NCBI GenBank assembly: GCA_030123625.1
Contig: CP126121.1
Coordinates: 4,070,179-4,134,178 of the forward strand
Direction of reading: 5' to 3'
From: Nitrospira sp.
GTDB lineage: Bacteria > Nitrospirota > Nitrospiria > Nitrospirales > Nitrospiraceae
DNA: 64,000 nt
Part shown: positions 25,124 to 33,044 of the stretch, in pieces
Position numbering within the stretch: position 1 is the stretch's first letter
How the letters are laid out: the number at the start of each line of letters is the position of its first letter
Translations under genes and position numbers: made by a program
The notes under the pieces: model-generated
Database searches by the model: none
Told to the model about the DNA's origin: nothing
The model's input: the letters and a program-made list of their open reading frames with translations, nothing else

Positions 25124-26329
25124 TTAGGATCGATAGCTGGCATTAATGCGGACATAGTCATACGAGAGATCTGTTGTCCACATGTGGGCATGAGCGTGAC
25201 CCTGCCCGAGGTGGACGGTAATCGTAAACTCCTTTTGTTTGAAGACCGGCGCGATCTTCTGCTCCGCCTCCAGCCCCATTCCTACCCCCCGCTGTACCAT
25301 GACAATGTCATCGAATCGCACCATGACTTTACCTGGATCGATCGCAACGCCGGATCGCCCGAGGGCAGCCATGACTCTACCCCAGTTGGCGTCTTCCCCA
25401 AAGAAGGCGGTTTTGACCAGGCTTGATGTCGCGATGGTGTCGGCGACTCGTTTCGCCGCTGTCGCCGTGGCAGCTCCTTGCACTCGAATCGTGACCACCT
25501 TGGTGACCCCCTCTCCATCGCGGCAAATCATGAGCGCCAATTCCTGTGCCGCATCGGTTAAGAGTCGCTCGAAGTCGCGATAGGGCTTGGTGCCTGGTTG
25601 AATAGGTCGATTCTTAGCCAGGCCATTAGCCAGACACAGAACCGTGTCGTTCGTGCTGGTATCACCGTCCACCGTAATGCAGTTGAAGGATTGATCGACT
25701 GCCGATTTCAACGCCGACTGGAGGGCAGCTGGAGCAATCGCTGCATCGGTCGTCAAATAGGCAAGCATGGTCGCCATATTCGGGTGTATCATGCCGGAAC
25801 CCTTGGCCATGCCGCCGATGGTGACGACGCGGCTGCCGATTTTCACTTGCCTCGCGACGGTCTTGGGCCGCAAGTCCGTGGTTAGAATCGCTTTCGCTGC
25901 TTGATCACCTCCTGGAATGCTGAGACGTGCGACCAATGTTGGGACAGCGGCGGTGATGCGATCAATCGGCAGCACACGACCGATCACGCCGGTCGAACCC
26001 ACGAAGACGTGGTGCACGGGAATAGAAAGTTGCGCCGCCACGGCGGTAGCCATCGTTTTTGCCGCTACCAGACCTTGTTCACCAGTGCAGGCATTGGCAT
26101 TCCCACTGTTGACAATAATAGCCCGCCCGCAATGATACCGAAGGTGCCGCTGATCCAAGAGCACCGGGGCGGCCACAACACGATTCTTGGTGAAAACCCC
26201 GGCGATCGGTCCGCTGATGTTGGACACACAGAGGGCCAAATCGAGCAGGTCCGATTTTTTGATCCCGCAGTGGATTCCTGCGGCTTGGAATCCCAGCGGT
26301 GCGGTGATGCCCCGGTGTTTTGGTCCCAT
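25124..26329 (-). CDS. argJ: Glutamate N-acetyltransferase / amino-acid N-acetyltransferase
   Basis: A 401-residue ArgJ that self-cleaves into alpha and beta chains. The cleavage site is in ITVDGDTSTNDTVLCLANG, with the nucleophilic Thr heading the beta chain. Other marks are GFQAAGIHCGIKKSDLLDLA, NSGNANACTGEQG, GSTGVIGRVLPIDRI and AKGSGMIHPNMATMLAYLTT. It recycles the acetyl group from N-acetylornithine to glutamate in arginine synthesis. It follows argC by 19 nt on the same strand. Confidence 0.97.
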   Translation of the reverse strand: MGPKHRGITAPLGFQAAGIHCGIKKSDLLDLALCVSNISGPIAGVFTKNRVVAAPVLLDQRHLRYHCGRAIIVNSGNANACTGEQGLVAAKTMATAVAAQLSIPVHHVFVGSTGVIGRVLPIDRITAAVPTLVARLSIPGGDQAAKAILTTDLRPKTVARQVKIGSRVVTIGGMAKGSGMIHPNMATMLAYLTTDAAIAPAALQSALKSAVDQSFNCITVDGDTSTNDTVLCLANGLAKNRPIQPGTKPYRDFERLLTDAAQELALMICRDGEGVTKVVTIRVQGAATATAAKRVADTIATSSLVKTAFFGEDANWGRVMAALGRSGVAIDPGKVMVRFDDIVMVQRGVGMGLEAEQKIAPVFKQKEFTITVHLGQGHAHAHMWTTDLSYDYVRINASYRS

Positions 26330-26348
26330 ACGAGTTCGAGGAGAGCGG

Positions 26349-27401
26349 TTAAGGATAACTACCTGGTGCGGTAAGGCCGGTGTCCTCAGGAATGCCGAGC
26401 ATCAGATTCATGGCTTGAATGGCCTGACCAGCGGCTCCCTTGACGAGATTATCGACCGCCGCCACGGTGACGACCCATCCGGCCCGCGAATCCTGGTACA
26501 CGCCGATGTCGCAATAGTTCGTTCCCTTAATGTAACGAGGATTGGGAACGAGATCTTCGTAGAGTCGGACAAAACGTTCACCCGTATAGAACTCTCGGTA
26601 CAGGCCTCGAAGATCGGAAAGGTCCATGGTCTGAGTCAGCTTGCAGTAGGCCGTACTCAGGATGCCTCGATTCATCGGTACGAGATGCGGTGTAAATGTC
26701 ACGGTCACGGAACCGACATTGTCCATGAGTCCGGAAAGTTCCTGTTCGATTTCAGGAGTATGACGATGTTGGCCGATTTTGTAAGGCTCGAGGGATTCAT
26801 GCGCTTCCGGAAAATGGTAGGCCAGGGCCGGACTCCGTCCCGCTCCCGACACGCCGGACTTGGCATCGATCACGATCGTCCCCGGCTGCGCGAGCTTTTT
26901 GGCGAAGAGGGGAGCCAACTGCAGAACGGCGGCAGTTGGATAACAACCAGGCGAGGCCACCAGTTTGGATTTGGCGATCGCGGCTCGATGGAGTTCCGGC
27001 AAACCATATACGGCGTCTTGGAGCAAATGTGGATGGCTATGCGGAATGTGATACCACTTCTCATAGATTCCGACGTCTTTCAGCCGATAGTCCGCGCTGA
27101 GGTCGACGACGGGCTTGCCCGCCTTGATACAGGCCGCAACGGGGTCCAGGGATTTCGTATGAGGCAGTGCAAGAAAAATGGCATCGGCACGCTCCGTCAG
27201 GGCTTCCGGTGCCAAGGTTTCAAATTGATGATCGATGATTCCCTTGAAACTCGGAAACACAGATGAAACCGACTGACCCGCTGACTTTTCAGACGTCACG
27301 GCGGTGATGGTGAAATAAGGATGAGCCGCCGCAAGCCGAACAAGTTCCGCACCGGCGTATCCGCTGGCTCCTGCAATGGCGACGCGAAATTTCTTACTCA
27401 T
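26349..27401 (-). CDS. argC: N-acetyl-gamma-glutamyl-phosphate reductase
   Basis: A 350-residue NADPH-dependent reductase, the third arginine step. FRVAIAGASGYAGAELVRLA binds NADP. The catalytic Cys is in VASPGCYPTAAVLQLAPL. DAKSGVSGAGRSP and FTPHLVPMNRGILSTAYCKL are typical of the family. It forms an operon with argJ. Upstream lies the terminator of rpsI. Confidence 0.97.
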   Translation of the reverse strand: MSKKFRVAIAGASGYAGAELVRLAAAHPYFTITAVTSEKSAGQSVSSVFPSFKGIIDHQFETLAPEALTERADAIFLALPHTKSLDPVAACIKAGKPVVDLSADYRLKDVGIYEKWYHIPHSHPHLLQDAVYGLPELHRAAIAKSKLVASPGCYPTAAVLQLAPLFAKKLAQPGTIVIDAKSGVSGAGRSPALAYHFPEAHESLEPYKIGQHRHTPEIEQELSGLMDNVGSVTVTFTPHLVPMNRGILSTAYCKLTQTMDLSDLRGLYREFYTGERFVRLYEDLVPNPRYIKGTNYCDIGVYQDSRAGWVVTVAAVDNLVKGAAGQAIQAMNLMLGIPEDTGLTAPGSYP

Positions 27402-27462
27402 GGATCACTATCTCTATCCCGCTCTATCCTGGTCGAATGGTCACTTCACCTAGAAGGCACAA

Positions 27463-27493
27463 AAAAGGGAAGGCATGGAGCCTTCCCTTTTCT
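27463..27493 (-). terminator. Rho-independent terminator after rpsI
   Basis: On the minus strand a stem GGGAAGGC / GCCTTCCC with a 5-nt loop (TCCAT) is followed by TTTTTT. It sits 20 nt after the rpsI stop and separates rplM-rpsI from argC. Flanking A and T runs on both sides would let it work in both directions. Confidence 0.9.
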
Positions 27494-27512
27494 GAATCAT
27501 CGGCCCCTGCGC

Positions 27513-27905
27513 TTAGCGCTTGGAGTACTGGAAACGCTTGCGTGCCCCCTTCTGCCCGTATTTCTTTCGTTCCTTTACGCGTGAATCACGCGTGAGCAAC
27601 CCCTCTTTCTTGAGAGGACTGCGGGTTGAAGGAGTCATCGCAACGAGCGCCCGCGCGATGGCATGACGGAGAGCGCCAGCTTGCCCGGTCGGGCCGCCGC
27701 CATAGACTGTCGCGCTGATCGAGTATTTGCCCATCAGGCCGGCCATCTCAAGGGGGAGCTGAATAATTTGCCGGAGAGTGAGACGAGGAAACGCCTTCTC
27801 CAACGGCTTTTCGTTCACGGTAATATCGCCCGCTGTGCCTGTCACCCAAGCCCGGGCGACTGCGCACTTCCTCCGCCCCGTTGCGTATTGTGTCACCACT
27901 GCCAT
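27513..27905 (-). CDS. rpsI: Ribosomal protein S9
   Basis: A 130-residue 30S protein ending in the universal KKYGQKGARKRFQYSKR tail that reaches the P site. TQYATGRRKCAVARAWVTG, VYGGGPTGQAGALRHAIARA and LKKEGLLTRDSRVKERKKYG are diagnostic. Normally it follows rplM directly, but here a 236-bp inverted-repeat element lies between them, leaving about 340 nt of spacer. Confidence 0.97.
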   Translation of the reverse strand: MAVVTQYATGRRKCAVARAWVTGTAGDITVNEKPLEKAFPRLTLRQIIQLPLEMAGLMGKYSISATVYGGGPTGQAGALRHAIARALVAMTPSTRSPLKKEGLLTRDSRVKERKKYGQKGARKRFQYSKR

Positions 27906-28009
27906 GCGAATCGTCTCCTTCTGTTATGAAAAGAATGTCCAGCACATTATTGAAAAACCATGTGATGCCCGATCACTCTCGACATCTTAAATGTTATAAA
28001 TCCTGACCC

Positions 28010-28245
28010 GCAGAATGTTCAAAAAGACCTTCCAGCAAGGCCGCAGCGAGGTCCGCGACGCGACGAAGAAGGAGCGTCACGTTTGCGGACGGGCGCGAGT
28101 CGGTGAGCGCCCAGTGTCTTAGAAGGCGAGGCGTATCCTTTCTCACCCCCCCCGCCCCGAGCTGCGCGTGAAGCTCTTGCCCGGCGGTACGTTGAGCCTC
28201 TGAGCGAGGCGAGAACGAAGCTGGAGGACTTTTTCAACATTCTGC
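28010..28245. mobile_element. 236-bp terminal-inverted-repeat element (MITE/REP-like)
   Basis: The left end GCAGAATGTTCAAAAAGACC and next TTCCAGC (28010-28036) is the near-perfect inverse of the right end (28220-28245, GCTGGAGGACTTTTTCAACA then TTCTGC). About 24 of 26 paired positions match. The interior is GC-rich, with further GGCCGCAGCGAGG/GCCTCTGAGCGAGGC-like segments and a poly-C run, and codes for nothing convincing. The right end overlaps the first base of the rplM stop codon. This is the structure of a small non-autonomous element or a large hairpin repeat. Confidence 0.75.
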
Positions 28246-28673
28246 TAGAGAGAAATTGGTTCAGGGCGCTGCGCGCGATGCGGATGATCGGGCCCGACAT
28301 AGACGCGGAGTTTGCGCGCCATGCCATTGCCGAGCGGGGTTTTAGGAAGCATGCCCTTAATCGCCATTGTCAGGAGCTGCGTAGGGTCTTTCCGAAAGAC
28401 GTGCGCGGCGGAGGCGGTTTTCAACCCTCCCGGATACCCTGTATGCCGTCGGTACAGTTTGGTGTCCATCTTATTGCCGGTCAATTGAATCTTCTCCGCA
28501 TTCACGATGACCACGTGGTCTCCCATATCGACATTCGGCGTGAACGTCGGACGATGTTTCCCCCGTAAGATGCCGGCTACTCGTGCCGCCAATCGGCCCA
28601 GAGTTTTTCCATCGGCGTTCACGAGATGCCAGGTTTCCTTCACATGAGTCGGATTTTCGAAATACGTCGTCAT
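28245..28673 (-). CDS. rplM: Ribosomal protein L13
   Basis: A 142-residue 50S protein: TWHLVNADGKTLGRLAARVA, TFTPNVDMGDHVVIVNAEKI, YRRHTGYPGGLKTASAAHVF and AIKGMLPKTPLGNGMARKL. The ATG at 28673 is chosen because GGAG lies at ideal spacing before it and gives the usual 142 residues. A GTG four codons earlier would place the GGAG inside the gene. The stop codon abuts an inverted-repeat element that separates it from rpsI. Confidence 0.96.
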   Translation of the reverse strand: MTTYFENPTHVKETWHLVNADGKTLGRLAARVAGILRGKHRPTFTPNVDMGDHVVIVNAEKIQLTGNKMDTKLYRRHTGYPGGLKTASAAHVFRKDPTQLLTMAIKGMLPKTPLGNGMARKLRVYVGPDHPHRAQRPEPISL

Positions 28674-28717
28674 CTTTTTCTCCACCGCTGCAACTCCGTC
28701 AGCAAATTATGGGGGTG

Positions 28718-29203
28718 TTAGACTTCTTGGGCACCGATATTCTTGGTTTCCAGCTTGGACAACCAGGCGTCCAAATTCTGGCCGCTACGTCGTTTCCAAA
28801 CGTCCTGTGTGACATAAATGGGCGCCTGGCAGCGAAGGGCCAATGCAATGGCGTCACTCGGTCTGGCGTCGATGGTACGCACGACTCCTTTGTTTTCCAG
28901 AAAGACGGTCGCGTAGTACGTGCTGCTCTTCACGTCCGTGAGGACGGCCCGTTCCATTTTGATACCGAGGTGTTCGCCGAAACTCTTTATGAGATCGTGG
29001 CTCATCGGTCGTGGCGTGGTCGAGGTGTCCAGGGCGCGTCTAATGGCTTCCCCCTCCGATGCTCCAACCCACACCATGAAATGCTCCGATGTGCCGTCGG
29101 CTCGGGTCAGCACGATGATTCTGGTATCCGTCGCCGAGTCTTCTACAACCCGATTGACCGTAAGCTGTATCAACGGTTCGGTCGTTTGAGGCGCATGCTC
29201 CAT
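28718..29203 (-). CDS. DUF151 bifunctional-nuclease family protein, copy 2
   Basis: A 161-residue member of the DUF151 / bifunctional nuclease family: VTRVVEDSATDTRIIVLT-like start, then FMVWVGASEGEAIRRAL, TPRPMSHDLIKSFGEHLGI and the hallmark TIDARPSDAIALALRCQAPI. Plant and archaeal relatives have DNase/RNase activity, but the bacterial role is unclear. It follows a divergent paralog after 15 nt and precedes rplM by 44 nt on the same strand. Confidence 0.85.
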   Translation of the reverse strand: MEHAPQTTEPLIQLTVNRVVEDSATDTRIIVLTRADGTSEHFMVWVGASEGEAIRRALDTSTTPRPMSHDLIKSFGEHLGIKMERAVLTDVKSSTYYATVFLENKGVVRTIDARPSDAIALALRCQAPIYVTQDVWKRRSGQNLDAWLSKLETKNIGAQEV

Positions 29204-29218
29204 AGTTAAGATCGTTCG

Positions 29219-29674
29219 TCAGGAGTCCAATTTCCCGAAGTCCTCTGGCTTCAGATTTTCCAGCCACTGGTCGAGTTCTTCCGAGCTCTGTTTCCGAATC
29301 ACCGACTCGCTCGCAAAAATCGGAGCCTGAGTTCGGAGCGCAAGGGCAATGGCGTCGCTGGGACGGGAATCGACCGTATACTCCGAATCTGCGTAGGTCA
29401 AATGCACTTTGGCAAAATAGGTATGTTCATTCAGGTCTGTAATCACCACACTAATGACTTTGGCATTAAATGCATCCAAATATGACTTCATGAAGTCATG
29501 GGTCATGGGACGCGGAGGGGCGACATTCTCGATTGCCAAACTGATCGAGCTGGCTTCCGATTTCCCGACCCAGATGGGCAGCATTTCCGACTGATCATCA
29601 TCTCGAAGTATGATGATATACGCATTGTTATAGGGGTCAAACATGAGCCCCTTGACTTGCATCTGCGTAATCAT
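29219..29674 (-). CDS. DUF151 bifunctional-nuclease family protein, copy 1
   Basis: A 151-residue DUF151 protein starting ITQMQVKGLMFDPYNNAYII after the ATG at 29674, which has a CGGAG ribosome site. An in-frame start at 29737 is unnecessary. Hallmarks: MLPIWVGKSEASSISLAIEN, RPMTHDFMKSYLDAFNAKV and VDSRPSDAIALALRTQAPIF. It shares roughly a third of its residues with copy 2 by eye, so this is an old duplication. The pair is expressed toward rplM-rpsI. Confidence 0.87.
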   Translation of the reverse strand: MITQMQVKGLMFDPYNNAYIIILRDDDQSEMLPIWVGKSEASSISLAIENVAPPRPMTHDFMKSYLDAFNAKVISVVITDLNEHTYFAKVHLTYADSEYTVDSRPSDAIALALRTQAPIFASESVIRKQSSEELDQWLENLKPEDFGKLDS

Positions 29675-29836
29675 CTCCGAACCTTCTTCTCCATCAAGCG
29701 TTAATCGCAAGAGTTTAATCGAACGGCAGAACGTCACACCCTAACACTTTTGAATTTGTGGTGTCAACGAACCCTGCGACAATCCAAGGAAAACTTGAAG
29801 AACACTCGCTGAAACTCTTCCGGAAGAAATGCGCGA

Positions 29837-30118
29837 TCAGCTGGTCGGCGGACGATAGTTTTCGGCAACCTTCGACGAATCGACCTGTTCCCCTAATTTC
29901 AAGAATGCCTTCATCTGCTTGCGAACGAGTTCACGGCCGCTTTCATCGCCGAGATTGACTTGATATTCATTGATGACCATCACGCGCATGCCTTCCCATT
30001 TCTTCCAGCAGTCGGCGCAGACCTTGCTTTTCACTTCCGACTCAAGCTTGCCGAGAAACAGTGGGGCAGTGATTGCTTCGCCGATTTGCCCGCATGTGAC
30101 ACAAGAAACCTCTGCCAT
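29837..30118 (-). CDS. YggX-like (Fe2+-trafficking family) protein with two CxxC pairs
   Basis: A 93-residue protein. The second half, ADCWKKWEGMRVMVINEYQV with NLGDESGRELVRKQMKAFL, follows the YggX pattern (AWxxW, INE, NxxxxxxRxxLxxxMxxFL). YggX is a small iron-trafficking and oxidative-damage protein. Unlike E. coli YggX, which has a single N-terminal Cys, this version has CVTC near residue 6 and CADC near 34, possibly a zinc or iron ribbon. A GGAG site precedes the ATG. It stands upstream of the DUF151 genes on the same strand with a gap of 162 nt. Confidence 0.7.
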   Translation of the reverse strand: MAEVSCVTCGQIGEAITAPLFLGKLESEVKSKVCADCWKKWEGMRVMVINEYQVNLGDESGRELVRKQMKAFLKLGEQVDSSKVAENYRPPTS

Positions 30119-30696
30119 ATCCGGCGCTCCTTTTCAAGACTACGTTTTCAATGGTATGTCAATATTGAACATCAGAGTGAAGATTCCGAGTCCCATTGCA
30201 ATGATGGCCATTCTATCAGAGATGTTCTCATGAAGAAAAGATCGGGCTTCACGCACGGATTCACTAAGCCTGCTGTTCGATCTGCCTCAAGTGAACCACC
30301 TCATAATAGCGGTTACCTTGCCTCTGCTTATGAGACGCTGTGGAGTCCCGACAATGAGCCGACGGATGAGATCCGTAAGAGTGGTGAGGATCGTCCGGGG
30401 CGTGAGCTCAAGCGCAGCGCATAGAGAAAGCCAGAATCTAATAGAAAATAACCCTCCCTCTCTTGTACCGGCTGTGAGTCCGATAGGGTCTATAGTGCCA
30501 TCCATAACGACCGTTCGCTCAACTGTGAGCTGCCGCCGTATTCACGCGAATGAGTCTAAACCAACCGCCGCTCATTGGCGATATCGGCGGCTATATCAGC
30601 GTGTTATACCGCTTGAGGTGACTACGCGATTGCCTTTCGGTCGATGACTTTTACGCTGACGAGGTGCAACGGAGGTGCTCCAATAGCCTCACTGAA
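30119..30696. other. Long intergenic region between divergent gene blocks
   Basis: No gene is supported. On the minus strand a 38-codon frame from a GTG near 30255 to the stop at 30140-30142 reads a hydrophobic tail (DRMAIIAMGLGIFTLMFNID) just before the YggX-like gene. It could be a tiny membrane peptide, but it lacks a ribosome site. Low-grade frames on both strands at 30287-30647 show nothing recognisable. Confidence 0.4.
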
Positions 30697-30725
30697 TTGA
30701 CTCTCCTTGCCCCCCTTCATATAAT
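30697..30725 (+). promoter_or_regulatory. Strong sigma-70 promoter for the GlmL-like cluster
   Basis: TTGACT at 30697-30702 and a perfect TATAAT at 30720-30725, spaced 17 bp. Transcription would begin near 30732, about 32 nt before the first gene of the cluster. Confidence 0.8.
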
Positions 30726-30763
30726 GCGGCTCGTTTGTGGTTTGCCTTATCCGACCCGCACTT

Positions 30764-31135
30764 ATGCGATCGCTCTTCAAGGGAAATGCAGCGGCGAAAC
30801 TAGCACAAGTCCGAGCCGGCCTGCGCCATGCGTTTGCTGTTCGGCCTGAGACTCAGCCTCTCTCCATTGAAGATGTCCAATTGCTGGAGCGGATTGCCGA
30901 GGTAATCGTCAAGCGCAGGATGGCGGCTCCGGCGACAATGTTTTTGGAATCCATAGGACCAATGAACTTCTTGGGCAGTCAGGCTCTGCACTTCATCACA
31001 CCAATCATCGACTGCGCGTTCAACGTCAAAGAAGTCGAGCAAGTCGCGCGATTGCTCGAGCGGCGGGACACGGTGTCTCGCCTTATTGCCATCATTGAAG
31101 CCACGTCTGCTCCAAAGGGAGCAACGGCTCGATGA
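30764..31135 (+). CDS. Conserved hypothetical protein, first gene of GlmL-like cluster
   Basis: A 123-residue soluble, mostly helical protein starting RSLFKGNAAAKLAQVRAGLR after the ATG. An earlier in-frame ATG at 30737 is too close to the predicted transcription start. It contains IEDVQLLERIAEVIVKRRMA and HFITPIIDCAFNVKEVEQVA, with no recognised domain. The stop overlaps the ATG of the ATPase gene (ATGA), so the two are translated together. This makes a partner or regulator of that ATPase likely, but the role is unknown. Confidence 0.75.
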   Translation: MRSLFKGNAAAKLAQVRAGLRHAFAVRPETQPLSIEDVQLLERIAEVIVKRRMAAPATMFLESIGPMNFLGSQALHFITPIIDCAFNVKEVEQVARLLERRDTVSRLIAIIEATSAPKGATAR

Positions 31136-32973
31136 CGGCTTCCGCTTCTACTCCTGTCAAGATCAATCGTCCGCTCAACGTAATCGTGGCTACCGATTGC
31201 GGCAGCACGACGACGAAAGCCATTCTCATTGAGAAAGTCGGGGACACGTATCGGCAGACCTATCGCGGTGAAGCTCCGACGACGGTCGAGGCTCCATTTG
31301 AAGATGTCACACGCGGAGTATTGAATGCCATTGCTGAGATCGAAGAGCTCTCGGGTCGAAAAATTTTAGATGGTGACAAAATCATCACGCCTTGCCGGGA
31401 TGACAAGACGGGTGTCGATATCTATATCTCGACCAGCAGCGCCGGCGGTGGGTTGCAGATGATGGTGACGGGTGTCGTGCAGAACATGACGGGCGAAAGT
31501 GCCCAGCGGGCGGCGCTGGGAGCCGGAGCCATCGTCATCGATGTATTGGCGGCTAATGACGGCCGTTTGCCCCACGAAAAAATCGAACGTATCCGTTCCA
31601 TGAGACCGGACATGATTCTGATGGCGGGTGGGACTGATGGAGGAGCCGTCACACATGTCGTGGAGATGGCCGAATATGTGGCGGCGGCGGAACCACGGCC
31701 ACGGTTCGGCATGACATACAAGTTGCCGCTCATCTATGCAGGCAACAAGGAAGCCCAACCGCAAGTGAAAAAGATTCTGGAAGACAAATCCGCACTCGTT
31801 GTGACGGAGAATATCAGACCGGTCCTGGAACGAGAGAATTTGGCGCCGGCGCGAAACAAGATTCATGACCTGTTTCTCGAACATGTCATGCAGCAGGCTC
31901 CCGGCTACAAGAAGCTGATCGACATGGCGGGAGCGCCCATCATGCCGACTCCTGCAGCAGTCGGCCTCATCATGGAGACGATCGCCAAACGGGAACATTT
32001 GAACCTGATCGGGGTCGATATCGGAGGAGCGACGACGGATGTGTTTTCTGTTTTCGACGGCGTGTTCAACCGAACAGTCAGCGCGAATCTCGGCATGTCG
32101 TACAGTGTATCCAACGTGCTGGCTGAAGCGGGGTTGGCCAACATCATGCGTTGGGTGCCCTTCACGATCGATGAGCAGACGCTGCGCAATCGCATCAAGA
32201 ACAAGATGATCCGCCCGACGACCATTCCGCAGACGCTCGACGAACTGCAAATCGAGCAGGCGATCGCACGGGAAGCCTTGCGCCTGGCCTTGATCCATCA
32301 CAAGTCCCTTGCCACGGGGTTAAAGGGCGTGCAGCAGGAGCGGACGATCTCGGATGTTTTCGAACAACAGACATCCGGCAAGACGCTGATCGACATGTTG
32401 AAGCTGGATCTGATCGTGGGAAGCGGCGGCATCCTGTCTCATGCTCCGCGCCGAATCCAATCCATGGTGATGATGGTCGATGCCTATGAGCCGATGGGCT
32501 GTACGCGCTTGTCGGTCGACAGCATTTTTATGATGCCGCATCTCGGAGTGCTGTCCACGATCAACGAGAAGGCGGCCACGGATGTGTTCGTTCGAGATTG
32601 CATGATCTATCTCGGGACCTGTGTGGCTCCGATTGGACAGGGAAAGGACGGAGATCTCTGTGCCGACTATGAGATTACCTGGTCCGACGGGAGGACCATG
32701 AAGGAGCAACTGAGGTTCGGTGAGCTGAGGCTGGTTCCATTAGAGTCAGGTCAACAAGCCACGATCAAAGTCCTGCCTATCAAACAGGTCAATATGGGTG
32801 CTGGTGCAGGCACGGCGATCATGAAGGAAGTCCATGGCGGCGTCGTTGGGCTGTTGCTCGACGGCCGTGGCCGACCGCTTCGCCTTCCCGTCGAGCAACC
32901 GGCTCGTGTCGCAGCCCTCACGAAATGGTTCAACGCCGTAGATCTCTATCCAGTGTTGAGTGCTGAGCGATGA
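31132..32973 (+). CDS. Glutamate mutase L-like ASKHA ATPase
   Basis: A 613-residue protein of the MutL/GlmL type, in the acetate kinase-Hsp70-actin superfamily. The phosphate-1 loop is VIVATDCGSTTTKAILIEKV at about residue 17. The second phosphate loop is NLIGVDIGGATTDVFSVFDG near 297. GSGGILSHAPRR near 430 fits the adenosine motif. In clostridia GlmL is linked to B12-dependent glutamate mutase, perhaps as a reactivase. No mutase or B12 gene is near, and the protein is about 150 residues longer than classical GlmL. Coupled upstream to the small helical gene and followed, after a hairpin repeat, by more cluster genes. Confidence 0.85.
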   Translation: MTASASTPVKINRPLNVIVATDCGSTTTKAILIEKVGDTYRQTYRGEAPTTVEAPFEDVTRGVLNAIAEIEELSGRKILDGDKIITPCRDDKTGVDIYISTSSAGGGLQMMVTGVVQNMTGESAQRAALGAGAIVIDVLAANDGRLPHEKIERIRSMRPDMILMAGGTDGGAVTHVVEMAEYVAAAEPRPRFGMTYKLPLIYAGNKEAQPQVKKILEDKSALVVTENIRPVLERENLAPARNKIHDLFLEHVMQQAPGYKKLIDMAGAPIMPTPAAVGLIMETIAKREHLNLIGVDIGGATTDVFSVFDGVFNRTVSANLGMSYSVSNVLAEAGLANIMRWVPFTIDEQTLRNRIKNKMIRPTTIPQTLDELQIEQAIAREALRLALIHHKSLATGLKGVQQERTISDVFEQQTSGKTLIDMLKLDLIVGSGGILSHAPRRIQSMVMMVDAYEPMGCTRLSVDSIFMMPHLGVLSTINEKAATDVFVRDCMIYLGTCVAPIGQGKDGDLCADYEITWSDGRTMKEQLRFGELRLVPLESGQQATIKVLPIKQVNMGAGAGTAIMKEVHGGVVGLLLDGRGRPLRLPVEQPARVAALTKWFNAVDLYPVLSAER

Positions 32974-33041
32974 GTGCTGAGATGGAAGCTCAAGAATTTT
33001 CATGACTCAGAACTTAGCACTCAGCACTCAGAACTAGTACT
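32952..33041. repeat. Heptad-repeat hairpin, TGAGTGC type
   Basis: The left arm (GTTGAGTGCTGAGCGATGAG, TGCTGAG) pairs with the right arm (ACTCAGAACTTAGCACTCAG, CACTCAG). It spans the end of the GlmL-like gene, whose last codons and stop lie in the left arm, and fills the gap before the next gene. Confidence 0.7.
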
Positions 33042-33044
33042 GAA

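Noticed and set aside
28019..28327. 102-codon minus-strand frame across the rplM end
   Set aside because: It lies in the inverted-repeat element and the shifted frame of rplM, and its Arg/Ser/Gly-rich text is typical of a shadow frame.
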